A stretch of 64,000 nucleotides of DNA, taken from assembly GCA_016710065.1 (NCBI GenBank), contig JADJLP010000015.1, forward strand, positions 62,001-126,000. Direction: 5' to 3'. Numbering within the stretch: the stretch's first letter is position 1; every line of letters begins with the position of its first letter. The notes beneath the pieces were generated by a model, which ran no database searches, was not told the DNA's origin, and was given only the letters and a program-made list of their open reading frames with translations. Origin of the DNA: Candidatus Ideonella esbjergensis (GTDB taxonomy: Bacteria > Pseudomonadota > Gammaproteobacteria > Burkholderiales > Burkholderiaceae_C). Of this stretch, positions 7,855 to 16,842 are shown piece after piece. The translations under genes were made by a program, and so were the position numbers.

Positions 7855-10218
7855 TCAGACAAAGGCCTGCAGCTCGGTGCAGGTGACATGGGCGCGTTGC
7901 GCGTCGTTGCCGCCCGCAGGCCGGCCGATGACGCGCAGCGCTACGAAGCGCTCGGGCTGCGCGAACACCAGGCCGTGCTCGTGCGAGTCCCAGCCGTTGG
8001 CCAATGGGCCGGGGTCGGTGGCAGTGGTGGGCGGGTAATCGGCCAGCTCGCCCAGCGTTTCCCACGCGGCCCCAGCGTGGCGCTGCACCTGCACGCGCGG
8101 CTTGCCGGCCTGGGCATTGAACCAACCGCCATGGGCCACCACCGTGCCCTGCGTGAACACCACGCGGCGGGCAGTGATGGGGCGAGGCAGCGTGACCGTG
8201 AACCAGTCTTCGTCTCCCGCGGTGCCGTGCAAGGTGCTGACCTGGCTGGCGGGGTCGGCATCAACGATGGAGCCGGGCCTGCGCAGCCTGCGCGAGAAGC
8301 TTTCTCGCCCGCCCACCAGCAGTGATTCGCTGGGTGCTGGCTGGGCGTCGCCGGGCGCATGCAGCCAGACCCGGTAAAGACCGCGCTCGGCGCCAACATC
8401 CGCAAAGGTGAGAAAGCGCGCGCCGCGGGTGGCGACAGTCTCCGGCGCAACTTCGCTGGCCGCAGGCTGGCGCGCCACCGGGGCATCGAACACCAGTCGC
8501 TTACCGGGGCGTGCTTGCAGCCTTGCGATGCCTCGCCCCAACGCGAGGCGCTGCGCCGGCGGCAAGGACAGGTTGGCGTCCTGCTCATAGGCCAGCATGA
8601 AGGGGCCCCAGCGCAAGGCCGCCCGGCCCGCGTTGGCGCGCTCGCCCCTGAGCGTGTGCCCGCCCAGTGCAAACGAGATGGGAATCTGGTCGCCATCGCG
8701 CCAAATGCGCGCTGGCAGCGCCAGCCAGCCGTCGGTGGCGGACGCGCCCGCCACGGCCATCGGTTGCGCCCAGGCCGGGCTGCGCAGCTTGATCGCGAAC
8801 GTGGCCGGTACCGCCATGCGCAAGTGCAACGTGGCCTGGCCACGGCGCGGGAAACCACTGCGCAGCTCGATGTGCACAGTCTGCCCACCCAGCGTGAGCG
8901 TGGCGGTGGAGCTATCAAAGGTGTTGACCAGCAACTGGTCTAGCCCCTCGGATTGCGCGCGCAGGTAGGTGGCCTGCGGCGCCAGCGCCATGCCGCGTGG
9001 GCCGCTGGAGTGGCAGCAGGTGATGTCCTTGTCGTAGCGCTTGCGGCCTTCCAGCGCGGTGAAGTAGCACCAATCGTGGCCCTGCGGATGCTGCGCAGCG
9101 GCGAGGTGGTTGTAGAACGAGCGCTCCAGCTCGTCGCCAAAGCGGGCCTCACCTGTGAGCTGCAGCAGCGCGAGGTTGAACTGGACCCAGGTGGTGGTGA
9201 CGCAAGTCTCACCCACATGCGCGGCCACGTCGCCACGCTTCACGCCATCGGGCTGGAAGTGCTCCCACTGGCTGGTGGTGCCGGTGGGGAACAAGCGCTC
9301 GCTCGCGATGTCCTGCCACGCCTTCAGCGAAGCTTCCACGTGGGCCCGCTCGCCCGTCACCCGCGCCAGCTCACACAGGCCCACCAGGTTGGACAGCATC
9401 TCGTAGGCCTTGGCATTGGCCACCTGGTTCACCGGCCTACCAGCCAGCAAGCTCTTGACAATGGCCGGGCCACCGTCTTCGTCCCAAGCCGCCACGAGGT
9501 AGCGCGCGAAGGCCAGGTAGCGCGGGTCGGCCGTGAGACGGTAGAGCAACACCATGGGTTCCAGCACGCTGGTGGCGGCCATGCCCATATGCGTGCCAGC
9601 GGCCAGGATGCTGCGCTGCGCGGGGAAGGTGGCCAGCAGCAGGTCGCCCGTCTTGCGGCTGGCCTGCAAGGCCGCAGCGTTGCCGGTGTGCTGGTGGTAG
9701 GTGAGCAAGCCGATGAGGCAGTACTTGTGGCTCCACACATCCCAGTCGGCCTCGGGGTAGATGCCGAATCGCTTCTCGGGCACATAGGTGCCAAGGTAGC
9801 CGTCGGCTTCTTGCGTGCCCATCAGTTCGGTGGCCACCTGGTCGAGCTTGGCGCGCAAGGCCTCGTCACCGTTGTTGGCCCAGGCCAGCGTGGCGGCGTG
9901 CAGCCACTTGCCCACGTGCTCGCCTATCCACGGGTGGCTGCCGGGCTTGTCGTGGTAGCCGGCCAGCAAGGGCGCCGTGTCCACCGCCGGCAGACGGCCT
10001 TTTGCGTTCACCCTCACCCGTTGGCCCAGCCAGCCGCTCAGTTGCACGGCGGCGGGTGCTAGCAGCTCGGCTGCGTCGGGCTGGGCGGTGGGCACCAGGA
10101 AGGGCAACGGGGTGCTGGGCGCAGGCTGCGGCAGCGCGCATGCGGCCGGTACCGCCAGGCCCAGGCCGGCCAGGCCCAGCAAGGTCTGGCGGCGGTTCAT
10201 GGGGTGTGGCTGGATCAT
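7855..10218 (-). CDS. GH127-type glycoside hydrolase (DUF1680), exported
   Basis: A 787-residue protein of the DUF1680/GH127 family, whose studied members are beta-L-arabinofuranosidases with a zinc-bound cysteine nucleophile. The expected residues are present: a glutamate and cysteine in GETCVTTTW and a paired cysteine in DITCCHSSGPRG. The start is set at the ATG 10218, which has a GGAG site; a second ATG lies at 10200. The N-terminus MIQPHPMNRRQTLLGLAGLG has a twin-arginine-like signal and a PAAC sequence that could be a lipobox, so the enzyme is probably periplasmic or membrane-anchored. It starts 65 bp after an NMT1/THI5-like binding protein on the same strand, an unusual partner. The family is well supported; the sugar substrate is not known. 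Confidence 0.85.
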   Translation of the reverse strand: MIQPHPMNRRQTLLGLAGLGLAVPAACALPQPAPSTPLPFLVPTAQPDAAELLAPAAVQLSGWLGQRVRVNAKGRLPAVDTAPLLAGYHDKPGSHPWIGEHVGKWLHAATLAWANNGDEALRAKLDQVATELMGTQEADGYLGTYVPEKRFGIYPEADWDVWSHKYCLIGLLTYHQHTGNAAALQASRKTGDLLLATFPAQRSILAAGTHMGMAATSVLEPMVLLYRLTADPRYLAFARYLVAAWDEDGGPAIVKSLLAGRPVNQVANAKAYEMLSNLVGLCELARVTGERAHVEASLKAWQDIASERLFPTGTTSQWEHFQPDGVKRGDVAAHVGETCVTTTWVQFNLALLQLTGEARFGDELERSFYNHLAAAQHPQGHDWCYFTALEGRKRYDKDITCCHSSGPRGMALAPQATYLRAQSEGLDQLLVNTFDSSTATLTLGGQTVHIELRSGFPRRGQATLHLRMAVPATFAIKLRSPAWAQPMAVAGASATDGWLALPARIWRDGDQIPISFALGGHTLRGERANAGRAALRWGPFMLAYEQDANLSLPPAQRLALGRGIARLQARPGKRLVFDAPVARQPAASEVAPETVATRGARFLTFADVGAERGLYRVWLHAPGDAQPAPSESLLVGGRESFSRRLRRPGSIVDADPASQVSTLHGTAGDEDWFTVTLPRPITARRVVFTQGTVVAHGGWFNAQAGKPRVQVQRHAGAAWETLGELADYPPTTATDPGPLANGWDSHEHGLVFAQPERFVALRVIGRPAGGNDAQRAHVTCTELQAFV

Positions 10219-10283
10219 CTCGTCTCCGGGCTGCTCTGAAGGCCGGACGAGGTTAGCGCCTGCTGGCGCCAGCGCCATGCGGG

Positions 10284-11309
10284 TTACTGCTTGGCGCCGG
10301 TCAGTTGCTGCTTCAGCGCCAGGCCCACGCCCCGGTTCACGAACTGTGTGGTCATCACCTTGGCCGGGTCCACCTCGCCAGGCTTGTAGAGGCCGGCACG
10401 GGCCATCTTGGCGTAGAAATCCTTCACACGCTCGGGCTTCATCGCGCCTATGCCCAGCGTGAGGCTGTCGCCACTGTCCACCACACCGAGGTCCTTCATC
10501 AGCTGCACCGATTGGGCGATGGTGGTCTGGTCCATCTCGGGGTTGTCGCGGCGGATCAAGGCGTCGGCCTGGCGGCGGTCGCCATAGAGGTAGTTGACCC
10601 AGCCGATGATGGACGCGTCCACGAAGCGCTGAACCAGATCGGGGCGCTTTAGCACCGTCTCCACGCGCGCCTCGATGGTGGTGCTGTAGGTGCTGTAGCC
10701 GTGGTCTGCGAGCACAAAGGTGAGTGGCTTGAAGCCAGCCTGCTTTTCGATGCTGATGGGCTCTTCCACCGCATAGCCCTGCTGCACGCTGCGCTTGTCG
10801 GCCAGGAAGGGGCCGAGGTTGTAGTTGTAGGGGCGCAGCTGTTCGTCCTTGAAGCCGTGGTCGGCCTTCAGCCAGGCCCACCACGAGTACTGCGCGTCCT
10901 TGGCCACGAAGACGATGGGCGCTTTTTTCAGGTCGTCAAAGTTCTTTACGCCTTGACCGGGGTGGGCAAACAGCGCCTGCGGGTCTTTCTGGAACAGGCT
11001 GGCCACGGTGATCACCGGCACGCCGTTCTTGACGTTGTCAAAGCTGTGCAGCAAGTTGCCGGTCATCAAGAAATCGATCTTGCCGGCCGGCAGCAGCGGC
11101 CGGTTGTTCACCTGCGGGCCGCCGGGGCGTATCTCCACCTGCAAGCCAGCCTTGGCATAGGTGCCATCGGCCAAGGCCTGGTAGAAGCCACCATGCGCGG
11201 CCTGGGCCTTCCAGTTGGTGGCGAACACCACCTTGTCGGCCGCCAGGGCCACGGTGGAGGCACAGGCCAGCAGGGCCAGTGCCCAGGCACGAAGAGGGTG
11301 TGAGGTCAT
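10284..11309 (-). CDS. NMT1/THI5-like ABC transporter substrate-binding protein
   Basis: A 341-residue periplasmic binding protein. The start is the ATG at 11309, ten bases after an AGGAG site. Residues 1-24 are a signal peptide (ending LAADK). ATNWKAQAAHGGFYQALA and the NNRPLLPAGKIDFLM stretch match the NMT1/THI5-like and NitT/TauT groups, which bind pyrimidines, nitrate or sulfonates. Its probable permease and ATPase are on the same strand upstream (11857-13438), separated by a 547-bp gap that holds an inserted repeat element. The GH127-like gene follows directly. The ligand is not identifiable from the sequence. Confidence 0.85.
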   Translation of the reverse strand: MTSHPLRAWALALLACASTVALAADKVVFATNWKAQAAHGGFYQALADGTYAKAGLQVEIRPGGPQVNNRPLLPAGKIDFLMTGNLLHSFDNVKNGVPVITVASLFQKDPQALFAHPGQGVKNFDDLKKAPIVFVAKDAQYSWWAWLKADHGFKDEQLRPYNYNLGPFLADKRSVQQGYAVEEPISIEKQAGFKPLTFVLADHGYSTYSTTIEARVETVLKRPDLVQRFVDASIIGWVNYLYGDRRQADALIRRDNPEMDQTTIAQSVQLMKDLGVVDSGDSLTLGIGAMKPERVKDFYAKMARAGLYKPGEVDPAKVMTTQFVNRGVGLALKQQLTGAKQ

Positions 11310-11402
11310 GGTGGCAATCTCCTGTGCAGGCATGGTACTGAGGGCAGCTGCTTTCTGCTTGCGGCGCATAGCAGTCCGTCATCCCCGTCCCTCGACCCCG
11401 TC

Positions 11403-11813
11403 ATTCCCGCGCAGGCGGGAATCCAGGTTTTCTCGCTCACACGTCGGTGGCGGGGCAGAGGTCGACGGGTACCCGCCCGACTCCATCTCCCCCTCCGCCA
11501 TGCCCTCAAGCCGGGCATGGCGCATTCCTCCTTGAGTTCCGTCGGGCGGGTACCCGACACCCTCTGCCTGAGACAGCGGTGGCGCGCCACCAGGTGGACC
11601 GCCACCGTCAGGGGTTGCAGGGCAGTGGTGGTGCCTTCGGACGGAGGGCACATTCGCGTTTGGGTAGAGAGCTCCGAGGGCCAAGGCGGAACAAGAGAGC
11701 GCAGGCGCAACAGAGGGCACGGCGCTTGTCCGCGAGGAGCCCGTAGGCCGAAGGTACCGCCGCTGCACTGCCGCAGCCGACGCAAAGACATGGATTCCCG
11801 CCTACGCGGGAAT
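11403..11813. repeat. Intergenic element bounded by inverted dRS3-like 20-mers
   Basis: The gap between the binding protein gene (start 11309) and the permease gene (end 11857) is filled by a 411-bp unit. Its ends are two 20-bp palindromic repeats of the form ATTCCC-N8-GGGAAT, at 11403-11422 and 11794-11813. Their flanks are inverted: ATCCAGG follows the left copy and CATGG precedes the right one. This is the architecture of neisserial intergenic mosaic elements, which are bounded by dRS3 repeats. No convincing protein is encoded. The element separates the transporter genes of what was probably one operon. Confidence 0.6.
11466..11556. repeat. Nested inverted repeat, two stacked hairpins
   Basis: A perfect 16-bp inverted repeat (11466-11481 with 11541-11556, containing GGGTACCCGCCCGAC) encloses a second perfect 9-bp inverted repeat (GCCATGCCC at 11497-11505 with GGGCATGGC at 11513-11521). 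On one strand this folds as a long stem carrying an inner hairpin. It lies in the middle of the repeat-bounded element and could act as a terminator-like or protective RNA structure. No U-tract is present. Confidence 0.6.
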
Positions 11814-11856
11814 GACGAAATACGGCCGGCCGCTATGCGCCGTCAGCAGCCCCGCC

Positions 11857-12648
11857 TCAAGACGGCTCGCTGCCGTGCCAGCCGCGCAACAGGCGGCGCG
11901 AGAGCCACTCGAAGCACAGGTGGATCAGCACGCCGGTGAACATCACCAGCACCAGCGCCGCGAACATCTTGGGCGTCTCGGTGCGAAACGCCGCTTCCAG
12001 GATGCGCGAGGCCAGCCCGGTGTTGCGGCCGGCCGCGCCAGCGGTGAACTCGGCCACCACGGCGCCGATGAGTGCCAGGCCACCGGCCACCTTCATGCCG
12101 GCCAGAAAGTAGGGCAAGGCCGAAGGCACCAGCAAAAAGCGCAACGTTTGCCAGCGGCTGGCGCGGTAGAGGCGGAACAACTCGGCCAGGCCGCGGTCGG
12201 CGCTGCGCAGCCCCGCCAAGGTGCTGGCCAGCACGGGGAAGAAGGCGACGATCCAGGCGCAGATCAGCACCGTGGCGGTGGCGCTGTCGGTGAGGATCAT
12301 GATCAGCGGCGCCACCGCGATGATGGGCGTCACCTGCAGCACCACGGCGAAAGGCGTGAGGCTCCACTCCAGCCAGGGCGAGAGCGCGAACAAAGCTGCC
12401 AGCGCCACACCCAACACCGTGGCCAGCAGCAGGGCCAGGGCGGTGATGCTGATGGTGACCCACCAGCTTGCGGCCAGCGAGCCGAAGTTGTCGAACAGGG
12501 TCTGCAGCACCAGCCCGGGGCCGGGCAGCAGGTAGTGCGGGATCTGCAAGGCACGCACCGCGCCCTCCCAGCCCGCCAAGAACAACAGCACCGCCAGCAC
12601 CGGCGCCCACCAGCGCCCGCGAGGCGAGCGCCGACTGGGTTCAGCCAA
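11857..12648 (-). CDS. NitT/TauT-type ABC transporter permease
   Basis: Inner-membrane permease of the SsuC/TauC type with about six membrane segments. The coupling loop is visible in GLAELFRLYRASRWQTLRFLLVPSAL-like sequence, and the final part, SRILEAAFRTETPKMFAALV, is characteristic. The start is uncertain. A TTG at 12648, seven bases after a GGAG, gives 263 residues, the usual family length, and overlaps the ATPase stop by eight bases. An ATG at 12735 would overlap by 95 bp and add an arginine-rich lead. It works with the ATPase upstream and the binding protein downstream. Confidence 0.8.
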   Translation of the reverse strand: MAEPSRRSPRGRWWAPVLAVLLFLAGWEGAVRALQIPHYLLPGPGLVLQTLFDNFGSLAASWWVTISITALALLLATVLGVALAALFALSPWLEWSLTPFAVVLQVTPIIAVAPLIMILTDSATATVLICAWIVAFFPVLASTLAGLRSADRGLAELFRLYRASRWQTLRFLLVPSALPYFLAGMKVAGGLALIGAVVAEFTAGAAGRNTGLASRILEAAFRTETPKMFAALVLVMFTGVLIHLCFEWLSRRLLRGWHGSEPS

Positions 12649-13438
12649 GCACGCTCTCCGCGCTGGCCTCGGCCAGCGCCTGAGACAGACGACCGCAGGC
12701 AGCCGCGAACACCGCGCTGCTGCGGAAACTGGCATCGCGCGGATAGGGTGCGTCCACCACCACCTCGTCAACAATGCGGCCGGGCCGCCAGCCCATCACC
12801 AGCACGCGCTGGCTCAGGTACACGGCTTCGTAGAGGCTGTGCGTCACGAACACGGCGGTGAAGGCCGGGGCCTTGGCGCCCTCAGGCCGCCAGAGCTGCA
12901 GCAGCACTTCGTTCAGCGCAAAGCGGGTGATCTCGTCCAGCGCCGCAAAAGGCTCGTCCAGCAGCAGCAGCGAGGGTTGTGTCACCAGCGCGCGGGCCAT
13001 CGCGGCACGCATCTTCATGCCGCCCGAGAGCTCCTTGGGCGCGGCGTCGGCAAACTCGGCCAGGCCCACCTGCGCCAGCGCTGCGCGGGCCGTCTGGTCG
13101 CGTTGCGCGGCGCTCATACCGCCGCGCAAGCGCAATGGCAGCTCCACGTTGGTGGACACATGGGCCCAGGGCATCAGCGTGGGTTCCTGGAACACGAAGC
13201 CAGCCAGGCCAGTGGGGGCCTTCACCACTTCGCCTTCGCACAGCACTTGTCCGGCAGTGGGTCGGTCTAGGCCGGCCACCAGGCGCAGCACGGTGCTCTT
13301 GCCGCAGCCCGAGGGGCCGATGAGGCTGATGAATTCACCGGCGCCCACTTGCAGGTTCAGGCCCTGCAAGGCGAGCAGTCCGGTTTCGTAGCGGCGGTCC
13401 ACCACCTTGAGTTCGATGAGGGGAGTTGATGTCTTCAC
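12641..13438 (-). CDS. NitT/TauT-type ABC transporter ATPase
   Basis: A 265-residue ATPase of the SsuB/TauB type. Walker A is GPSGCGKST (residues about 41-49), the signature motif is KELSGGMKMRAAMARAL and Walker B is LLLLDEPFAALDE, followed by the switch histidine in FVTHS. The start is the GTG at 13438; the much longer upstream frame is an antisense shadow of the EamA gene. It overlaps the permease start. Only about 87 bp separate it from the divergent EamA gene, so their promoters are back to back. Confidence 0.88.
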   Translation of the reverse strand: MKTSTPLIELKVVDRRYETGLLALQGLNLQVGAGEFISLIGPSGCGKSTVLRLVAGLDRPTAGQVLCEGEVVKAPTGLAGFVFQEPTLMPWAHVSTNVELPLRLRGGMSAAQRDQTARAALAQVGLAEFADAAPKELSGGMKMRAAMARALVTQPSLLLLDEPFAALDEITRFALNEVLLQLWRPEGAKAPAFTAVFVTHSLYEAVYLSQRVLVMGWRPGRIVDEVVVDAPYPRDASFRSSAVFAAACGRLSQALAEASAESVLG

Positions 13439-13525
13439 GGGGCGGAACTGTACCTGCCCCCTTTGCCAGATGAGGCAACATGCCCTTTTGACCCCCGCAA
13501 GCCCCTCTGGCTTTGCTTGCTTCCC

Positions 13526-14494
13526 ATGCTTTTTGGCACCCTGTTCGCCCTCGCCGCCGGCCTGATGTGGGGCCTGGTGTTTGTGGGCCCGCTGATGCTG
13601 GCCGACTACCCGGCCGTGATGCTGTCGTTCGGCCGCTACCTGGCCTTCGGCCTGATCGCGCTGGTGCTGGCCTGGTTTGATCGCGCGGCGCTGCGCCTGC
13701 TCACGCGCGCCGACTGGATCGAGGCCTTGAAGCTCTCCTTTGTAGGCAATGTCATCTACTACCTGTGCCTGTCGGCCGCCATCCAGCGTGCCGGCGCGCC
13801 GCTGCCCACGATGATCATCGGCACGCTGCCCGTCGTCATCGCCATCACCTCCAACCTGCGCGACGCCGAGCGCGACGGCAAGCTGCCGTGGCGCAAGCTG
13901 GCGCCGTCGCTGGGCCTGATCGCGGCTGGTATCGCCCTGGTGAACCAGGAGGAGTTGCAGCAGCTGCGTGCCGACCCGGGTGCCGATCTGGGCCGCTATG
14001 CCTGGGGTGCCGTGCTGGCGATGTGCGCGGTGGTGTGCTGGACCTGGTACCCGATCCGCAATGCCGATTGGCTCCGGAACCATGCGGGGCGGAGCCCCAG
14101 GTCTTGGGCCACAGCCCAAGGTCTTACCACGCTGCCCTTGGCCATCGTCGGCTACGCCGGCACCTGGTTTGTTTTCGCGCTCAACGACGCACCCTGGCAG
14201 ATGCCCTTCGGCCCCCGCCCAGGTGCCTATGTGGGTTTGATGTTCGCCATCGGCCTGCTGGCCTCGTGGGCCGGCACGCTGTGCTGGAACGAGGCCAGCC
14301 AGCGCCTGCCCACCACGCTGGTGGGGCAGCTCATCGTGTTCGAGACCCTCTCGGCGCTGGCCTATGCGTTCATGCTGCGTGGTGCGTGGCCAGCGCCGTC
14401 CACAGCGGCGGGCATTGCCCTGCTGGTGGCCGGCGTGCTGTGGGCGCTGCGGGTGAAGCCCGAGCCGGTGGACGCGGCGCTGCCGCCGCACTGA
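13526..14494 (+). CDS. EamA/DMT-family membrane transporter
   Basis: A 322-residue drug/metabolite transporter with about ten membrane helices in two EamA repeats; the first begins LFALAAGLMWGLVFVGPLML and the second follows residue 155. The start is set at the ATG 13526; a TTG at 13463 would add 21 residues without a better ribosome site. Family members export amino acids, nucleotides or other small metabolites, and the substrate is unknown here. The short run around residues 190-210 that joins the two halves is encoded by an imperfect GC-rich inverted repeat (14100-14125), possibly a small in-frame insertion. Confidence 0.8.
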   Translation: MLFGTLFALAAGLMWGLVFVGPLMLADYPAVMLSFGRYLAFGLIALVLAWFDRAALRLLTRADWIEALKLSFVGNVIYYLCLSAAIQRAGAPLPTMIIGTLPVVIAITSNLRDAERDGKLPWRKLAPSLGLIAAGIALVNQEELQQLRADPGADLGRYAWGAVLAMCAVVCWTWYPIRNADWLRNHAGRSPRSWATAQGLTTLPLAIVGYAGTWFVFALNDAPWQMPFGPRPGAYVGLMFAIGLLASWAGTLCWNEASQRLPTTLVGQLIVFETLSALAYAFMLRGAWPAPSTAAGIALLVAGVLWALRVKPEPVDAALPPH

Positions 14495-14581
14495 GTGGTG
14501 GTTTGAGCGCCGGCGCAAAATCTGGATTCACGCCACCCCAAGGACACAAGTTGATGCGAAGCACACTCCTCGCCGTCGCCC

Positions 14582-15850
14582 GTGGATGAGATGCTTGACC
14601 CTTGGCTGAATGCCGGCCTCAAGGGCTACCCGCACGGTGCGCCACCGCTGCGCCGCTCGCAAGTGGGCGTGCAAGGCTGGAACGTGCTGGCCGGTGACCT
14701 GCCCTTGCCGCTGGCCGTGCTGCGGCAAGGGCCGCTGCAGCACAACCTGGGCTGGATGCAGCGCCTGGTGGCCGCGCAGGGTATCGCGCTGGCGCCGCAT
14801 GGCAAGACCACCATGTCGCCTCAACTGTTTCAGCAGCAGTTGGCGGCCGGCGCCTGGGGCATCACATTCGCCAACCTGCAGCAACTGGCGGTGGGCCTGG
14901 CCAGCGGCGTGCGCCGCGCGGTGATCGCCAACCAGGTATTGCAAGCGCAAGACCTGCGGCACCTGGCCGACCTGCAATCGCGGCATGCCGACTTGCAGGT
15001 GATGTTCTTGCTGGATTCTGCCGAGCAACTGGCCCTGATCGAAGCCGAAGCCCTGCCCCGCGCGCTGGATGTGCTGCTGGAGCTGGGCCTGGACGGTGGC
15101 CGCACTGGCTGCCGCACGCACGATGCCGCGCTGGCGCTGGCGCGGCGCGCGCACGCCAGTGCGGCCGTGAGGCTGGCGGGCATCGAGTGCTACGAAGGCC
15201 TGTGGGGTACCGGTGACAGCGCAGCTGACGCGCGCATGGCCCTGGGCCTGATGTTGCGGGTGCAGGCGCTGGCCGCGGCCTGCGATGCCGAGGGCTTGTT
15301 CGATACCGACGAGGTCATCGTCACGGCAGGTGGCTCTGCGCTGTTCGATCTGGTGGCACCGGCCCTCAAACCCGAGCTGAGCAAACCGGTGCAAGGCCTG
15401 CTGCGCTCGGGTTGCTATCTGACCCACGACGATGGTTTCTACCGACGCATGGTGCACGTGGCCAATGCGCGCATGGCTTGCAGCGATGGCGAAGGCTTGC
15501 GCGCCGCATTGCAGGTTTGGTGTGTGGTGCAGTCGTTGCCCGAGGCTGGCTTGGCCATCCTGGGCTGCGGCAAGCGCGATGTGTCGTTCGACATGGGTCT
15601 GCCGGTGCCTCTGCTGCATTGCCCGCTGGACAGCGCCACGCCCGTCGCCGTGCCCGAGGGCTGGAACATCAGCGCGCTGAACGACCAGCACGCCTACCTG
15701 CGCACGGGTGATGCCGCGTGCAGCCTGCAGGTGGGCGACCGCATCGCGCTGGGCATCTCGCACCCCTGCACCACGTTTGACAAATGGCGCTGGATGCCGG
15801 TGGTGGACGAGGCCTGCAACGTGGTGGACGCCATCACCACGCACTTCTGA
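14582..15850 (+). CDS. PLP-dependent D-amino acid deaminase/D-threonine aldolase-family enzyme
   Basis: A 422-residue fold-type III PLP enzyme with an alanine racemase-like N-terminal barrel. The PLP lysine is K75 in APHGKTTMSP. Near the C-terminus, ISHPCTTFDKW carries the H-x-C pair that binds the metal in D-serine dehydratase and low-specificity D-threonine aldolase. Annotated relatives are usually named amino acid deaminase. The start is the GTG at 14582; an ATG three codons later (14591) is an alternative. It is followed 12 bp later by an SGNH hydrolase gene, with which it probably forms an operon. Confidence 0.85.
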   Translation: MDEMLDPWLNAGLKGYPHGAPPLRRSQVGVQGWNVLAGDLPLPLAVLRQGPLQHNLGWMQRLVAAQGIALAPHGKTTMSPQLFQQQLAAGAWGITFANLQQLAVGLASGVRRAVIANQVLQAQDLRHLADLQSRHADLQVMFLLDSAEQLALIEAEALPRALDVLLELGLDGGRTGCRTHDAALALARRAHASAAVRLAGIECYEGLWGTGDSAADARMALGLMLRVQALAAACDAEGLFDTDEVIVTAGGSALFDLVAPALKPELSKPVQGLLRSGCYLTHDDGFYRRMVHVANARMACSDGEGLRAALQVWCVVQSLPEAGLAILGCGKRDVSFDMGLPVPLLHCPLDSATPVAVPEGWNISALNDQHAYLRTGDAACSLQVGDRIALGISHPCTTFDKWRWMPVVDEACNVVDAITTHF

Positions 15851-15862
15851 GCGCAACCCGCC

Positions 15863-16756
15863 GTGAACCAGGCCTTGGTCTACCCCTGCGACGCACTGTG
15901 GGTGGATCCGCCACCCGATCTGGCCAGCCACGGCCGTCGCTTGCTGGCCGAGGGCGATTCGTGGTTCACCCTGGGAACGCTGAACCTGGTGCGCTCGTCC
16001 AACCTGCTGTTCCACCTGCGCAGCGCCACCTCCACGGTGATCGTCAACTGCGCCAAGCCTGGCGACACGGTGCAACACATGGCACGCGCCGCCGCTGATC
16101 CCTTGTTCGAGCGCCTGCTGTGCATGCCGCGCCAGGCCCGCCACTGGGACGCCGTTCTGTTCTCGGGCGGAGGCAACGACCTGGTGGATGCCGTACAGCA
16201 TGCCGCCGTGCATGTCGATGGCAGCCCAGCGGCACTGGAAGAACGCTTGCTGCTCACGCCCACCGAAGCCACCCAGCTACAGCCCGGTGAAGCCAGCGTT
16301 CTGCGCTACGTGAGCGAGCAGGGCTGGGCATGCCTGGCCGGCTATCTGCTGCAAAGCCTGGCCGCCGTGGTGCAGCGGCGCGACCAGGGCCCCAGCGCGG
16401 GCCGGCCATTGGTGTTGCACACCTACAGCGTGCCGGTGGCGCGGCCTTCGGGCAATCTCAACACGCCGCAAGGCTGGTTGTACCAAGCCTATGGGCAATA
16501 CGGCATTCCGGCCGCCGACCACGCGGCGCTCACGGCTGAATTGTTCGGCCGCCTGCGCAGGCTGTGGCTGCAAGCCGCTCAGCAACTGCCGCAGGTGCAT
16601 GTGTTTGACAGCGCAGCAGTGCCTCTGGTGCCGGCACAGGCCGACGCGAACGGCAGCTCGGGCGACTGGGAGAACGAGATCCACCCCACGGTGGCCGGCT
16701 ACGACAAGATTGGTCGCGCGATGAGTGTGTGGCTGGATGCACTGCTGAGCCGGTAG
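15863..16756 (+). CDS. SGNH/GDSL-type hydrolase
   Basis: A 297-residue SGNH-fold hydrolase. Block I is EGDSWFTLG (serine near residue 33), block III is SGGGNDLVD (about 102-109) and block V is DWENEIHPTVAGY with the catalytic Asp-x-x-His arrangement near residue 275. No signal peptide is evident, so it is probably cytoplasmic. The start is a GTG at 15863, 12 bp after the PLP enzyme. Such enzymes cleave esters or acyl groups; the substrate cannot be read from the sequence, but linkage to a D-amino acid enzyme suggests an acylated or amino-acylated compound. Confidence 0.8.
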   Translation: MNQALVYPCDALWVDPPPDLASHGRRLLAEGDSWFTLGTLNLVRSSNLLFHLRSATSTVIVNCAKPGDTVQHMARAAADPLFERLLCMPRQARHWDAVLFSGGGNDLVDAVQHAAVHVDGSPAALEERLLLTPTEATQLQPGEASVLRYVSEQGWACLAGYLLQSLAAVVQRRDQGPSAGRPLVLHTYSVPVARPSGNLNTPQGWLYQAYGQYGIPAADHAALTAELFGRLRRLWLQAAQQLPQVHVFDSAAVPLVPAQADANGSSGDWENEIHPTVAGYDKIGRAMSVWLDALLSR

Positions 16757-16842
16757 CACCTCACGGAATCAAGCCGCCATTCTCGGCGCACAGCAGCCGG
16801 CCATGGTGACCACATTGCCGTCATTGCCGCACCCTCGCCGAA

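Noticed and set aside
14100..14125. A GC-rich inverted repeat inside the EamA gene as a terminator or insertion
   Set aside because: The gene stays open across it and the following helices are normal; it is at most a small in-frame insertion.
12641..14518. A 625-codon frame fusing the ABC ATPase with upstream sequence
   Set aside because: The N-terminal 360 residues are antisense to the EamA gene and low in complexity. The GTG at 13438 gives a normal ATPase length.
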